From NCBI GenBank assembly GCA_964036155.1, contig OZ038423.1:75779249-75843248 (forward strand): DNA of 64,000 nt, read 5' to 3'. Positions 1 through 12,000 of this stretch are shown in pieces; within the stretch, counting starts at the first letter, position 1; the number at the start of each line of letters is the position of its first letter. A model generated the notes under the pieces. That model had not been told where the DNA came from and did not search any database. It was given only the letters and a program-made list of their open reading frames with translations. The position numbers were made by a program, and so were the translations under genes. This DNA comes from Diploscapter coronatus (taxonomy: Eukaryota > Nematoda > Chromadorea > Rhabditida > Rhabditidae).

Positions 1-12
1 ATTTCTATATAA

Positions 13-1299
13 AATCTGACAAGGAATGCTCAACATAGGAAGCGCCTAATTCCGGAAACGGCCCATACCATCTGGTAGCCCAGGCTGTAAGCTGCTCAAC
101 GGTACTAATCTCACCTGCCCATACGGGCTTTACGCTGTAAACGACGGACGGGAAGTTTCCATGGCTCAGGCCTGATGTCGCACACCAATTACACCGTTAT
201 TTCTCGATGAATTTCGGAAATTATTTCTGAAATAACTTTGGATTAGTCATACAGTAATGGGAAAAATACAATTAACCCAAGCTTCCGAGTTTTCAGGTAC
301 GAATTCGGGCTGTTCCTATACATAGAGTGTCTTATAATAGTACTTTATTTTGAAAATTCTTTCTGGTCTGAATTCTTATCGAAATGACTGGATATTTGGT
401 CATTGAGGTTTTCGACTACGCAGAATTCGAAAATCACTACTAAAATGCGCTCCAACCACTTGCTGTGCCAATACCATAACCCCAAAGATACTGTAAATCC
501 GGATTACTGTAACTCAAAATTCCTGTATCGAAATAGTTCAAATTTGGTATCAAAATACTCGCAAGGATATACTGATTAAGAATCTGAAATGATCTCATTA
601 ATAAAACCATCTGTTCTTATGCTACAATTTTTTCTTTTTTCGATGTTCAAAATGAGTGATTTTTTATACATGGAACTAAAACATTAAGAACTCGCAAACC
701 AATGGCCGTATCGATGAAATCTTTTCTGATTTGTATTTAGGGTGTCATTCCGAACATTTTGATACCGAATTCGAATTATTTCGATGCAGAAATTTTTAGT
801 TACAATAACCCGGATTTACAGTATCTCTAGGATTACGGTATTGACATAGCAAGTGGTTGGAGCGCATTTTAGTAGTGATTTTCGAATTCTGCGTAGTCGA
901 AAACCTCAATGACCAAATATCCAGTCATTTTGATAGGAATTCAGTCCAGAATAAATTTTCGAAATAAAGTACTATTATAAGGTACTCTATGTATAGGAGC
1001 AGCCCGAATTCGTACCTGAAACCTCGGAAACTTGGGCTAATTATATTTTTCCCATTACTGTATGACTAATCCAAAGTTATTTCAGAAATAATTTCCGAAA
1101 TTCATCGAGAAATAACGGTGTAATTGGTGTGCGACATCAGGCCTGAGCCATGGAAACTTCCCGTCCGTCGTTTACAGCGTAAAGCCCGTATGGGCAGATG
1201 AGATTGGTACCGTTGAGCAGCTCACAGCCTGGGCTACCAGATGGTATGGGCCGTTTCCGGAATTAGGCGCTTCCTATGTTGAGCATTCCTTGTGAGATT
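13..1299. mobile_element. 1.29-kb palindromic (foldback) element
   Basis: About 550 bp at 13-560 recurs as the reverse complement at 751-1299 with few mismatches; a unique AT-rich spacer of about 190 bp separates the arms. The outer ends read AATCTGACAAGG on the left and, inverted, AATCTCACAAGG on the right. No ORF inside is worth annotating, so if mobile it is non-autonomous, like a foldback element or a DNA transposon with very long terminal inverted repeats. It begins about 15 bp beyond the stop codon and AATAAA signal of the adjacent minus-strand gene. The paralogous downstream sequence at 35.48-35.51 kb lacks it, which points to insertion. I could not define a clear target-site duplication. 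Confidence 0.75.
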
Positions 1300-1313
1300 A
1301 TTATAACCAAGCT

Positions 1314-3856
1314 TTATTTTATGTTAATTTTTCCGATCTCACGCCATTCATTCGTTTGTGGCTCGTATTCCTCGATTGAATCGCAAAAAGTTCCATAAGA
1401 ATTTTTAAACCTAAGTTAACAAATATTTGGTATAAAGATGCAAAATCTCAGCTCACCCTCCGATTGCATACAATTTTTCATTCGCAGCAACAAGCGAATG
1501 ACGATATCTTGCATAATTCATATCTGCGATTTGAGAAATTCGATTGCCAACTGGAGCTGAGGGGTCGAAACACAGACAGGATTTGAATACTTGACCACTA
1601 AATATATAATGACACATTATTTATCATACAAAATTAACGACTTCTCTCCTCCAGTTATATAAATTTTTCCATCTAGCGATGCAACGTTGAAAGAATCTCG
1701 TTTGTCTGAAAGCTCTTCGATTTCAATCCATTCTTGTTCATCGTCTGATAACCGATATATCTTTCGACTATTTTTTCCATCGATAGCTGAATATCCATAA
1801 TTACAATAACGAATATGCTATAATGTGACCGTATAAAATTTCGTCGCATGTTATTGTTTGAGCAGATATAATTGGAAAAGGAAGAGCAGGTCCTGTTTGC
1901 CATCTTCCATCTATTAAAACCTGAATAAACTATTTCATGGACTTTCATTCGATCTTCTTACGTCAACTTGATTTGTATCTTTCTTTGCTTTAGGATTCAC
2001 TCCACCCAAATAATACAATTTTCCTTTGAAATAAGCCACAGATGCATATGCACGCCATTCAGGAGGATCTGGACCTGTAAAATTCTTTGAATCGACCATT
2101 CGTGGATTTGTTGATAAGACCTTTTGAGATTTGTCGAGTATTCAAGTCATATATTTCAAATGACTTTTCAATTGAGTTAATTCCAAAAACCTGAAGGATA
2201 AGAGATTATTCGAAATAACGAATATAAGAGTTTACTTTATTCTGTGTAGTCGTTACTTCATATGGCTTATAATCATTGTCGAATTTTTCAATCTTTTCGA
2301 CTGAACAGGTGTATGAATTGAACAAGCATATTCTTCCTTCATCTTCATCACCATTTTGATAAAGAACTAAATTATTACTAATCGTTTCAAAGTCTCTTAC
2401 TTAGCTTTCAACATAATTTCTTACGATAGAATAAAATATTCTTCCTATTTGATTGCTTTCGATCTGAAAATATAACTAATGCATAAACCAACACTGCCAA
2501 CTTCGCAAATGACATTCGACAAAACGACGATCATAAGCGGTGATTTTGAATTAGCGATTTGATATAAAAAAAATATGTGTAAGTGACTTTATATATTTGG
2601 CATTATGATGTGTAGATAATAGAGTGCATCGAATTTCAAATGTTGTGGGAGGGTTTTTACTATCAGCGATAAAACTATTAGACATGATTAATTTTTTTTT
2701 GAAAGGCTAATTCATATAGGAGTCAAATTTTTCATCGAATTATAATAAAATTAAGTGGGAACCACAGTGTAGTTTCTTTTATTAAAATGGCTTACCTCTA
2801 GCTTCGTCGCGGACCTGAAGCGCACTCGTTCGTTTGTTTGGGTCGTTGGTAATCATCTTATTCAGCCATGTTGTATCCTAAAAGATGTGACTATTTTAGG
2901 ATTCCTTCAAAGTTATAGATTTTGTAACGGCATCAATTGAGACTTTGATTATTCCTATACTTTGTATACTTTTATCATAATATAAAAAAGGCGCAACAAT
3001 GATCAGATTTTATGTTTAAAAGTAGATAAAAATTTACCGCTGCTGAATATCGGCTTGGCAGATATACTCGTTCATTATTCTGGACTTTTTTCCGAATATC
3101 ATCCATCTCCTTCCACTCTAATTTCTTCGGGGCGATGCACAGCTCGTAGAAGATGATGCCGATCGCCCAGATATCGACGACGGAAAATTTGCACTTGATG
3201 TTATCACGTTGCTCTGGAGACATGTAGAGCCACGTACCACGCAAGTACGAACGACTCTGACTCTGACTTTTATCCAGGGACTCGATCACTTTTGCCAGAC
3301 CGAAATCGGAGATCTTGAGGACCTCTTTACCGTTTTCCCGAACGACTAAGATGTTGGCGGGTGTGAGGTCGCGATGAGCAATTTTGTGTTTAACATGGAG
3401 CTCGCTGATGCCATCCGCGATTTGATAGATGTAGTCGTAGACGATTTCCAGGTCGAACGGTCTTCTCGATTCGATATTCTCCTTGATTTTGCTGCTTAGA
3501 TCTCCGCCAGAGCAGTAGTCCATCGCGATATATAGGTTTCCGTGGCTTGGCGATTTAATCTCGGTAATCATGAACGAGTCGAGGTACTTGACGATATGTG
3601 GACTTGTAGGCGACTCGCAAATTTCCTTCATCAGCTTTACCTCCTCCCATTCTTTCTTTACCTCCTTCTCCCATTCCTCCTTCCCCTTCTCGTCCATTTC
3701 GCGAGGAATGATCTTCTTCAAGACTACCTGCTCAGAGTTTGACGAATTCCTAGCCGTGTAATCAGTGAGGTAAGCTTCGCCACACCCCCCTTCGCCAAGC
3801 TTCTCAACGATTTTGTACACTCCCTTCGGACTCTCGAGAGTATGGCCGGGATCCAT
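1314..3856 (-). CDS. NEK-like protein kinase fused to kelch-repeat domain (copy 1)
   Basis: Exons 3856-3038, 2877-2796, 2463-2425, 2366-2236, 2190-2121, 2074-1962, 1920-1830, 1786-1630, 1597-1457 and 1410-1314 join in one frame of about 579 residues. Residues 1-300 are a Ser/Thr kinase: glycine loop GEGGCG (21-26), Lys47, HRDLTPAN (161-168), DFG (184-186) and SPE, resembling NIMA-related kinases. Thr165 replaces the usual Lys of HRDLKPEN, so activity may be reduced. The rest matches the kelch part of the F-box/kelch genes at 6.5-7.8 and 34.2-35.5 kb, including YYLGG and ITGG blade motifs, but lacks their F-box and start codon. The kinase donor and the kelch acceptor are both phase 1. Alternatively the kinase stops at 2782 (ending RGKPF) and the kelch part is a separate remnant. 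Start Met follows a TTTTAG acceptor. Transcript evidence would settle the fusion. Confidence 0.6.
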
Positions 3857-4098
3857 AGTGCTACCTAAAAGAGAATTTGCTCTTGAAGTTGATCGAGTTG
3901 AAATTAGAGAAAGAGCTAGAGTGTAGGACAAAAACTGTTAATGAGAGGGTTCTTTTCCAACTGGTGTTGAATTTTTTCGAATGAAGGAAGTTACGGAAAT
4001 GCGAGAATTCTGATCCACTGAGCATGGACAGCTCAAGAAAATAATATTACGAATGAAAATCATTTTTCATATCGAACTGAATTCCATTGCTTTTATGC

Positions 4099-4843
4099 AG
4101 AGAGCGCAAGTTCCGCCCAATTTGAATTAGAAGGGGGAACAGAAGGAAAGACCGTATGGGCTATTTGGAAAAGGATCTTCACTTAAAATATCCCTATTTT
4201 GCGAAATCCAATGAATGATATTAGTTAATTCGAGTATGGAGAACATTTTTCTCCGCTGGGGCGAACCACGAAAATCACGATATAGGAGCGAAAATGGGCA
4301 TGGGAATTTTGAGATTCGATATTTTTGTTAATAAGTTTTTTATTATTAGTTGCACACTCGTGCACATATAATATGTTATTTCTATTGGTCTGGCGAATAT
4401 TTGTAAAATTTTAAGTTTGTACGATTCTGGGGAAATTTGACAGCTCATTTCAAAGTTTAGCCGTTATTAGTCAGTGCTAAGGCCTGCAAACGCGCTCCAC
4501 TGCTAATTCAACTGTCACAGATTATCATTTTCATCCATAGGTTCCTTATCCAAGTCAGAAAGATAAGAAAAGCCCTTAAAACATTTATAAATCGTCAAAA
4601 AATAAAAAGTAATCCAAATTAAGCATTCCTTCCCTGTCTTGCAAGCGAGAAAGAGTCACTCTCAATGGCGGATTGGTTAGCAAACGAGGGACAAATAAGG
4701 GTCGCATAAAATGACCGTAATTTTGCGTGGAATGAATCATTTTCAAAAATCTAAACAGATTCAGAATCTGCACGACGAGATATTTCATAGGGTATAGGCT
4801 TCATGAGCCCAACATTATTTTCGAAAATATGCCTGCGCTCTCT
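4099..4843. mobile_element. Terminal-inverted-repeat DNA element (family A, copy 1)
   Basis: The ends read AGAGAGCGCAAG at 4099-4110 and its near-complement CCTGCGCTCTCT at 4832-4843. The adjoining bases TTCCGCCCA also recur, inverted, at the right end of the small element at 55.6-55.8 kb, so both belong to one family. There is no coding capacity, so it is non-autonomous. It lies upstream of kinase copy 1 and is mirrored upstream of kinase copy 2 (9331-10052), so it was present before the inverted duplication. Confidence 0.6.
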
Positions 4844-5214
4844 AACTATAGTTTAATTTCTCCCCAATAAACAATAGAGTAGAAAATATCAATATTCGAA
4901 AAAAAAGAAAGAAACCTAGGATAGAATTGATCAAATAGCTAAGATTATGAAAAGTAAGTATTGCGTAATTCGTATGAACGTAAGATTGTCGAGCCAATTC
5001 AATTGAAAAGTATGAGGAGCGCTGTATATGTTTCGTCTCTTATTAATTAGCTATTTGTTTCAGGCATGAGCATATAGAAAAATAGGGTTCGCATTTTTCA
5101 ATTCTCATAATAATTTCATGCGATATGCTTTAATAATATAGATAAGTCTTAGTATATTTAAAAAATTAGAAGATGAATTGGCTATTTCCAGTCTGCTGGT
5201 AAAATGCATCAATA

Positions 5215-5330
5215 ACTGATGTCTTATCAGTGTTGGAAGAGCCTTAAACTCAGTTATATTCCTTCCCATCGATTTCGTAACGAGCTTGTTTATAATGTTT
5301 GAAAAAGAGACACAATTATCCACTAACAGG
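5215..5330 (+). pseudogene. Short Hsp70-like remnant, inverted partner of 8.5-9.0 kb
   Basis: The segment around GATGTCTTATCAGTGTTGG is nearly identical to the reverse complement of about 8925-8975, which continues there into an Hsp70-like reading frame. Here similarity fades before the recognisable Hsp70 residues, and stops interrupt the frame. It is identified only through its partner. Confidence 0.35.
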
Positions 5331-6488
5331 TACTAATTTCATGATTTTGCAGAACATTTATAACTTCACAAACAATACTTATATTCATTGCATCGATACG
5401 TAAATGTTTAAAACAAGTTCTCCGTAATCTTCGAAACTGCCCGGACCAGAGATACCAAATTCGTTTCTGAAGGGATATTTGAGTGTTTTCTACCTATATT
5501 CGACCTGGAGAACACGATTTTGGGGCTTTTTCCCGGAGTTTTCAAGTTCAGGTTCGGGTATCGGGTCCGGGGGTCAAAATTCCAAAGTCGTTCTGATATC
5601 CCAAATTGTATATCATATTGTTCAGTTCGATGAGCTGAGTCGAATGGTGCGAACATTTTCCGGATCCGACCTTCCTATCCCAAGTTACGGCTAAAGACAG
5701 TGCAAAAGTGTCAGAAATACGAGGTCCTTCATAGAAAAGTCCACTTTTCTCATCTCTTTCTGGATATTACCTCCCAGTTTTTCCACACAATAATTTGCGA
5801 GTCCTGCTCATTCTACTCGAATAAAAAAATTCGGAATTGGATCAGGCCAATTGATCGAAAAAACGGTTCAAAGTCAAACTTGAAAATTTCGATTTTTCAA
5901 ATTTTTAAGTTAGACCCCCAAATCATATATCATTCGATAGAGCTCGAAAAACTGAACAACTCTTTTGTGAAGACACCACATGGTTATCTATTATGGTATG
6001 CGTGGTATGGAGGTTTGAATGGGTCAAACCCACGAAAATGATAAAATATTCAAAAATTCATAACTTTTGTAAAATAAAACCAAATTGAAAAATCTTTTCG
6101 GAATATAGCAGATTAAGGACAATACTTCATTTTTGCTTCCTAAAGTACCGTGCTACCATTTCACTATGTTACCATATGGGTCCATGGCATATCATCCATA
6201 TGGTACCTGAGTGGTATGCTATAAAAATGGGTATCAATTGACTCGAAATTGACTGGAGAGTAATATTCAAGTTAATTTCTACCAAATACAGCAAGTAGTT
6301 TCGAAGTACCATTTTCATTGAATACCGAATGAATTCAATTAGTCGATAATTTCACTGTAATGCTTTACATATTGCCAATTTCATTCAACGTTTATTTATA
6401 AATCGATTTTGGAATCAGAAATAACTGAATAGATGAAGATAATTGTTGATAGTCAATTTGTGAGATCAATGATATTCAGTCTTCATTA
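5331..6488. other. Gene-free spacer inside the inverted duplication
   Basis: I see no supported exon. The open frames at 5408-6041 have no family features, no splice structure and no counterpart elsewhere in the window. A GC-richer patch at 5500-5590 and short MITE-like inverted words (CCATATGG-type) at 6160-6210 suggest decayed repeats. Confidence 0.4.
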
Positions 6489-7760
6489 TCAGAAATTGTT
6501 CGGAATTTCGCCTACGACTTTCCACTCATTTCGAGTAGGATCGTATTCTTCGATCGCTTTGCATAATACAAACGGACGACAGTTGTTGAATCTGCAATTA
6601 TAAATTTAATTGTTTCTTTGGATAATTTCCTCACCCCCCGATTGCATACAACCTTCCATTGGCGACAACGAGCGAATGATACTTCCTTGCATAATTCATA
6701 TCAGCGATTCGGGAACTTCGACTACCAACGGGAGCGGAAGGATCGAAACGCAAGCAGGATTTTAATGCATTAGGATCAATAGAACTAAATATACAGTGAT
6801 ACGTTATTTATCATACAAAATTAAATGACTTCGCTCCTCCAGTTATGTAAATTTTTCCATTTAGCGATGCAACTGCAAACGTGCTTCGTCTTTCTCCAAT
6901 TTGGCCCACTTCAATCCATCCTCGTTCATCGTCTGATAATCGAAATATCTTTTGACTCACCCATTCATCAATAACTAAATATTTCAATTAAAATAGTGCC
7001 TATCTTGCAAAAATAAACCATATAATATTCCATCGCGTGTTATTGTTTGAGCACTTATAATTGGAAGTGGAAATGCAGGTCCTGTTTGCCATGTTCCGTC
7101 TATTAAAATCTGAATAAACTACTTAATGGATTTTCATTCGACCTTCTTACATTCACACGATTAGTATCTTTATATGTTTTAGGATCCTTCCCACCCAAAT
7201 AATACAATTTGTCTTTGTAATAAGCAACAAATGCAGCACTACGCCATTCAGGAGGATCTGGCCCTGCAAAGAACGCAATAAAATTAAACCAATCTACTAG
7301 CTTTTGTAGCATTACCTCTATTGATTTGTCGAGTATCCAGATCGAAAATTTCAAATATTTCTTCTTTACTGTTCAATGCGAAAATCTAAAGTTTACAGAA
7401 TTGGCAATGTCAAATAAAATAATCTACCTTATCTTTTGTAGTTGCTACTTCATATGACCATAAATGATTAGTAAATTTAGTTGTGTAATCAACAGAAATA
7501 TTATGCGAATCGAACAGACAAATTCTTCCTTCTTTAATATTGTTGTTTTCATAATCCACTAAATACTAAAGTTGACTTTCGAGAATACAACAGAATATTT
7601 TCCTACGATAGAATAAAGTTTTCCTCTCGAGCGCTGTCGGCAGATATCTCTTGACGATTTGCATCATTCGCTTGTTAGTCCAGGCCAATTGTCCCAGGTC
7701 TTTGAATTCAGGATATTGGCAGATCAACAATATCATTTCGACTGGCAAATTGGATAACAT
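6489..7760 (-). CDS. F-box/kelch-repeat protein (copy 2), one frameshift
   Basis: Exons 7760-7607, 7558-7428, 7385-7316, 7263-7151, 7109-7019 and 6974-6817, then two downstream exons ending at the TGA at 6489. The first exon begins MLSNLPVEMILLI and is an F-box, the SKP1-binding module of SCF ubiquitin ligases. Later exons give beta-propeller (kelch) repeats with YYLGG and ITGG motifs, which normally bind substrates. Relative to copy 1, the exon ending at 6817 has one extra T (TCATTT against TCGTT), which shifts frame and gives a stop at about 6777. Downstream exons remain open in the original frame. It is therefore a very young pseudogene, a truncated protein, or an assembly error. About 80 bp before the ATG, including a TTTAG acceptor, are shared with copy 3. 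Confidence 0.65.
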
Positions 7761-7829
7761 CTTTGTTGAGAGACCTAAACAATTATCAATATTATTCCAA
7801 AATGGAAACAGTAAACGAGTGTTGGTTGA

Positions 7830-8470
7830 ATGAGAAAGTCTGCAATTGATTATTTAGAAGTGAATGTAGCCCTATTTAAATGACATGATTCTGTATCGGA
7901 AATATACAAATTGAAGCTAAAAATAAGTGAGGAAGAAAAGGAAAATGACTATGGAAGAGAGAATTGAGAACTGAATGAGAAGAATAAAGAATTTGGCAAA
8001 TGGATCTTTGGGTCACTTACTCGGTATTTTCTGTATCTTTCATGCACTATTTCTCTCCATTGATTATGCAGGTGATTTTTGGAAGTGTGTCGTGACCACT
8101 TTCAAAGCGCCTTTGGGTTGAAATTGTCTCCACATTTATGATCGTAGTCTGTCTAGCAAGTGTGAATGAAGTAGAATTGAACGAGACCTAGATTGGGGAA
8201 ACTCAAGTTCAGAACTCCATAAACTTGTATTGTGGTGATCAGATTTGAAAGATCATTAAGCAGACACAGTGATTACTGCCCTAGTGATTTTCTCCTCTAG
8301 GTATTTCTGGAATTATTCCTTTTTCTTGAAGAATGGATTTCGTAAAATCTATTCTGGATGTCTGTCAACTACTATTCTATATCAGTCAAAAATTATGCGA
8401 TGCATGCACTCCATTTGAAATGTCATGACTAAAAATAGTTATTGGCATTGCTTATCGGTCAAAATACTCA
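7830..8470. other. Gene-free stretch upstream of F-box/kelch copy 2
   Basis: Only the first 30 bp or so next to the kelch gene are shared with the upstream region of copy 3 (a word reading CTTTCTCATTCAA on the sense strand). The rest holds no exon or repeat that I can support. Confidence 0.35.
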
Positions 8471-8529
8471 GCACTGTCTTCCTTTATCTTTATTTATTGC
8501 GATTTGATGTAAGATTTTTAAAGTTTTAC

Positions 8530-9011
8530 ACAATGACTCACTCTGCAGCTGACTTGATTTCCTTCCGGATTTTGACTGAAATTTCTTCAGGAGCACTAGT
8601 TTTTCTTGACTGCCCTGGACGACTTTACATGGAGCTTTCTCTGAATAAAAAGATAACACTTCTTTAAATAAACAATTGGACTACGTCTTAATCACCAACT
8701 TTAAAAGGTCACAGCTTCATATCGCCCTGTATCGGCTTGTCGATGAATTAGCTTTTAATCATTCGTTTAGAGTCTTGAAAAATCAGTGATCGATTTTTTG
8801 AAGTTTTTTTTCTGCCATAAACGGTATTCTCCGGTTTGACGGCATTTAAGAACGATTCACCAACGAGTACTTTCCCGTCTTCATCATAATCAACGGCACA
8901 TGGCATCACGTAATTATTGATAAGAAATAATATAACTGGACCTAAACTCTTCCAACACTGATAAGACATCGTCGCTGATGAATCACCAACAAATTTATAA
9001 GTGCCCAGCAC
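8530..9011 (-). pseudogene. Degenerate Hsp70-like fragments
   Basis: Two blocks appear in the right order on the minus strand. The upstream one (8748-9011) reads VDYDEDGKVLVGES and then KPENTVYG, matching the conserved N-terminal Hsp70 region (xDGxxLVGExAK...PENTVxxxKRxIGR). The downstream one (about 8530-8600) reads APEEISVKIRKEIKSAAE, like the Hsp70 SPEEISAxxLxxxKExAE motif. The frame breaks between them and the phosphate-binding start is poorly preserved. No later Hsp70 segments were found, so this is a decayed partial copy, not a working chaperone gene. I judged the relationship by motif only. Confidence 0.5.
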
Positions 9012-12000
9012 GACCTTTTAGTTTTTTGCATATTATAATGCTGTTATACAAGAAATTATCATAGAAACAGGAAGCGTATGAATCATATCTTTTTATATGT
9101 ATGCTTGGAGTCAATAGATAGCTGATAAGAGGCAAATAGGTAAGTAACGTTCCTCGTACTCTACAATTATATTGATTGAGAAATTTTATCTGTTCATACA
9201 AACTATGCAATACTTACCTTTCATTTCAGCTGCGTGATCAATTCTATCCTAGTTTTTCCGAATATTTACATTTTCTACTCTATTGTCTATTAATTAATAT
9301 TGCTTTTCGAAGAGAAATTAAACTATAGGTAGAAAGCGCAAGCATTTTCGAAAAACATGGTGGGCTCAGGAAACCTATATCACATGAAACACTTCATCGT
9401 CCAGATCCTGCATCTGATTAGGTTTGTTGAAAACGGTCCATTCCACGCAAAATTACGGTCATTTGATGCGACCCTTATTTGTCCCTGACTTGCTAACAAA
9501 TTCACCGTTGGGCGTGACTCTCTTTCTCGCTTACAAAAGACAAAGAAGAAATGCCTTACTTGACATTACTTTTTATTTTTTGATAATCTCAAAGGTTCTT
9601 CTTACTTTTCTGACGTGAATAAAATAACCTATGGATCAAAATGATACGGTATGACAGTTGGATTAGCAATGGAGCGCGTTTGCAGGTCTCAGCACTGACT
9701 AATAACGGCTAAACTTTGAAATGAGTTGCAAGAATCGTACCGACTTGAAATTTTATACAAATGTCCGTCAGACCAATCGAAATAACATACTAGGTGTGCA
9801 CCTAATAATAAAAAGTTATTTATAAAAATATCGAATATCAAAATTTCAATGTTCATTTTCACGTCTATGTCGCGATTCTCGTGATTCGCCTCAACGGAGA
9901 AAAATGTTCTCCACACTCGAATTGACTGATATCATTCATTATATTTCATAAAATGTGAAAATTTCAAAAGAAAATCCTTTCAAAATGATCCATATAACCC
10001 ATCCTTATGTTCCCCTCTAGTGCAAAATGAGAGGTAAATACTTGCGCTCTCTACATAAAAGCAATGGAATTCAGTTCGATATGAAAAATGCCTTTTCATT
10101 CATAATATCGTTTTTCTGGGCTGTCCATGCTTAGTGGATCAGAATTCTCTCATTTCCGTAACTTTCTTTATTCAAAAAATGCTACATTAATTGGAATAGA
10201 ACTCTCTCATTAGTAGTTTCTTTGTTCTACGCTCTGGCCCGTTCTACAATTTAAACTCGATCAACCTCGAGAACAAATCCTGTTTTAGGTAGCACTATGA
10301 ATCCCGGCGATACTTTCGAGAGCCCGAGGGGAGTGTACAAAGTCGTCAAAAAACTTGGCGGTGGGGCGTTCGCCAACGTTTATCTTACTAATTATACAGC
10401 TAAAAATACCTCGAACTCTAAGCAGGTGGCCTTGAAGAAGATCTCTCTTCGCGGAATGAGCGAGGAGGAATGCAAGAAGGAGGCAGAGCTGATGAAAAGG
10501 ATCTCCGAATCGTCCACAAACCAACACATCATCAAGTACCTCAGCTCGTTCATGACACCAAGTCACGGAAGCCTATATATCGCGATGGACTACTGCTCTC
10601 TCGGAGATCTAAGCAACAAAATCAGGACGAATATCAGACCGAGGAAACACTTCGACCCGAAAATCACCTACGATTACATCTACCAGATCGCGGATGGCAT
10701 CAACGAGCTCCATGTTAAACACAAAATTGCTCATCGCGACCTCAAACCCGCCAACATTCTAATCGCCTGGGAAAACGGTAAAGAAGTCCTCAAGATCTCT
10801 GATTTCGGTCTGGCCAAAATTATCGATTCCCTGAATGCGAGTCTGGGCTGCCCGACATTGTGTGGCACGCTGCTCTACATGGCTCCCGAACAAAGGGAAG
10901 GCGACACGCGCAGATTCTCCGTCGATATCTGGTCGATCGGCATCATCTTCTACGAGTTGTGCATCGCTCCAAAGGAATTAGCGAATGAGATTAAAGATCT
11001 TCGAACAAGAGTCACGAATGGCCGACGAGTAAATCTGCCAAGTCGATATCCAGAGGCGGTAAATTTTTATCTAGTTTTGAGCATAAAATTCAATCATCTC
11101 CGCATTATGATAAAACTATACAAAGTAAAAGTAGGAATAGTCAAAATCTCAACTTGGTGCCATTACAAAAACTATAACTTTGAAAAAATCCTAAAATAAT
11201 TGCATTTTTAGGATACAACATGGCTGAATAAGATAATTGCCAAGGACCCAAACAAGCGAATGAGTTTGCGCCAGATCTGCGATGAAGCCAGAGGTAAATC
11301 ATTCTAATAGAAGAAACCACGACGTGATTTCCATTTAGTTTGATTATAATTCGATAACAATTTTAAAATCTTCAAAAATTCTTGTCAAACCATCTCATGC
11401 AAAGTTGGACTCCTCATTCTGCAACTTTAATGATTCCATTACATATTCACGAAACATCGCTTTCGGGCTATGGCAAATTTTCTAAAGCAAATGCGAAATG
11501 AGCACGTGGCGTTTCTCAACAAAATCTTTGTTGAGAAGCGCGCATTTGGAAATTCGCCCTTGAACTAGCCGGAAGATTTATTTTGTCGATAATATGGCAA
11601 AATTCCATCGTGATGACTCTTTTAAATTTATTTTTCGATATCTTAACAACCACCTAGGCTCTACAGAAAATCTGTTGCAGCAATGAGAAATTTTACTCGT
11701 ATATGAATTAGTCTTTCAAAAAAATTCATCATGTCTTAATAATATAGGTTTTATCGCTGATAGTAAAAATCCTCCCACAACATCTGAAACTCGATGCACT
11801 CCACCATCCACGCATCATAATGGCAAGTATATAAAATCATTTAACATCTTTTTATATCAAGTCGTTGATTCAAAATCACCGCTTATGATCGTCGCTTTGT
11901 CGAATGTCATTTGCGAAGTTGGCAGGAGTGGTTGATATGTTAGTCATATTTTCAGATCAAAATAATCGGAAGCAATCAAATAGCAGAGAGGAATTTTTCT

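Larger units (their letters stand above)
2110..5330. repeat. Left arm of large inverted duplication
   Basis: This stretch matches, in reverse complement, about 8930-12300. Shared blocks in order are the kelch start, the linker, the kinase, the kinase upstream region, a 745-bp terminal-inverted-repeat element, and a segment related to Hsp70-like debris (around 5218-5270 against around 8925-8975). Kinase exons are well conserved; flanks have diverged with indels, so the duplication is not recent. Arm ends are approximate, set by eye. Confidence 0.7.

Noticed and set aside
1740..1830. Apparent frameshift and stop in kelch copy 1 (and the same spot in copies 2 and 3)
   Set aside because: A 42-45 bp intron with GT and AG ends in all three copies removes it and restores phase.
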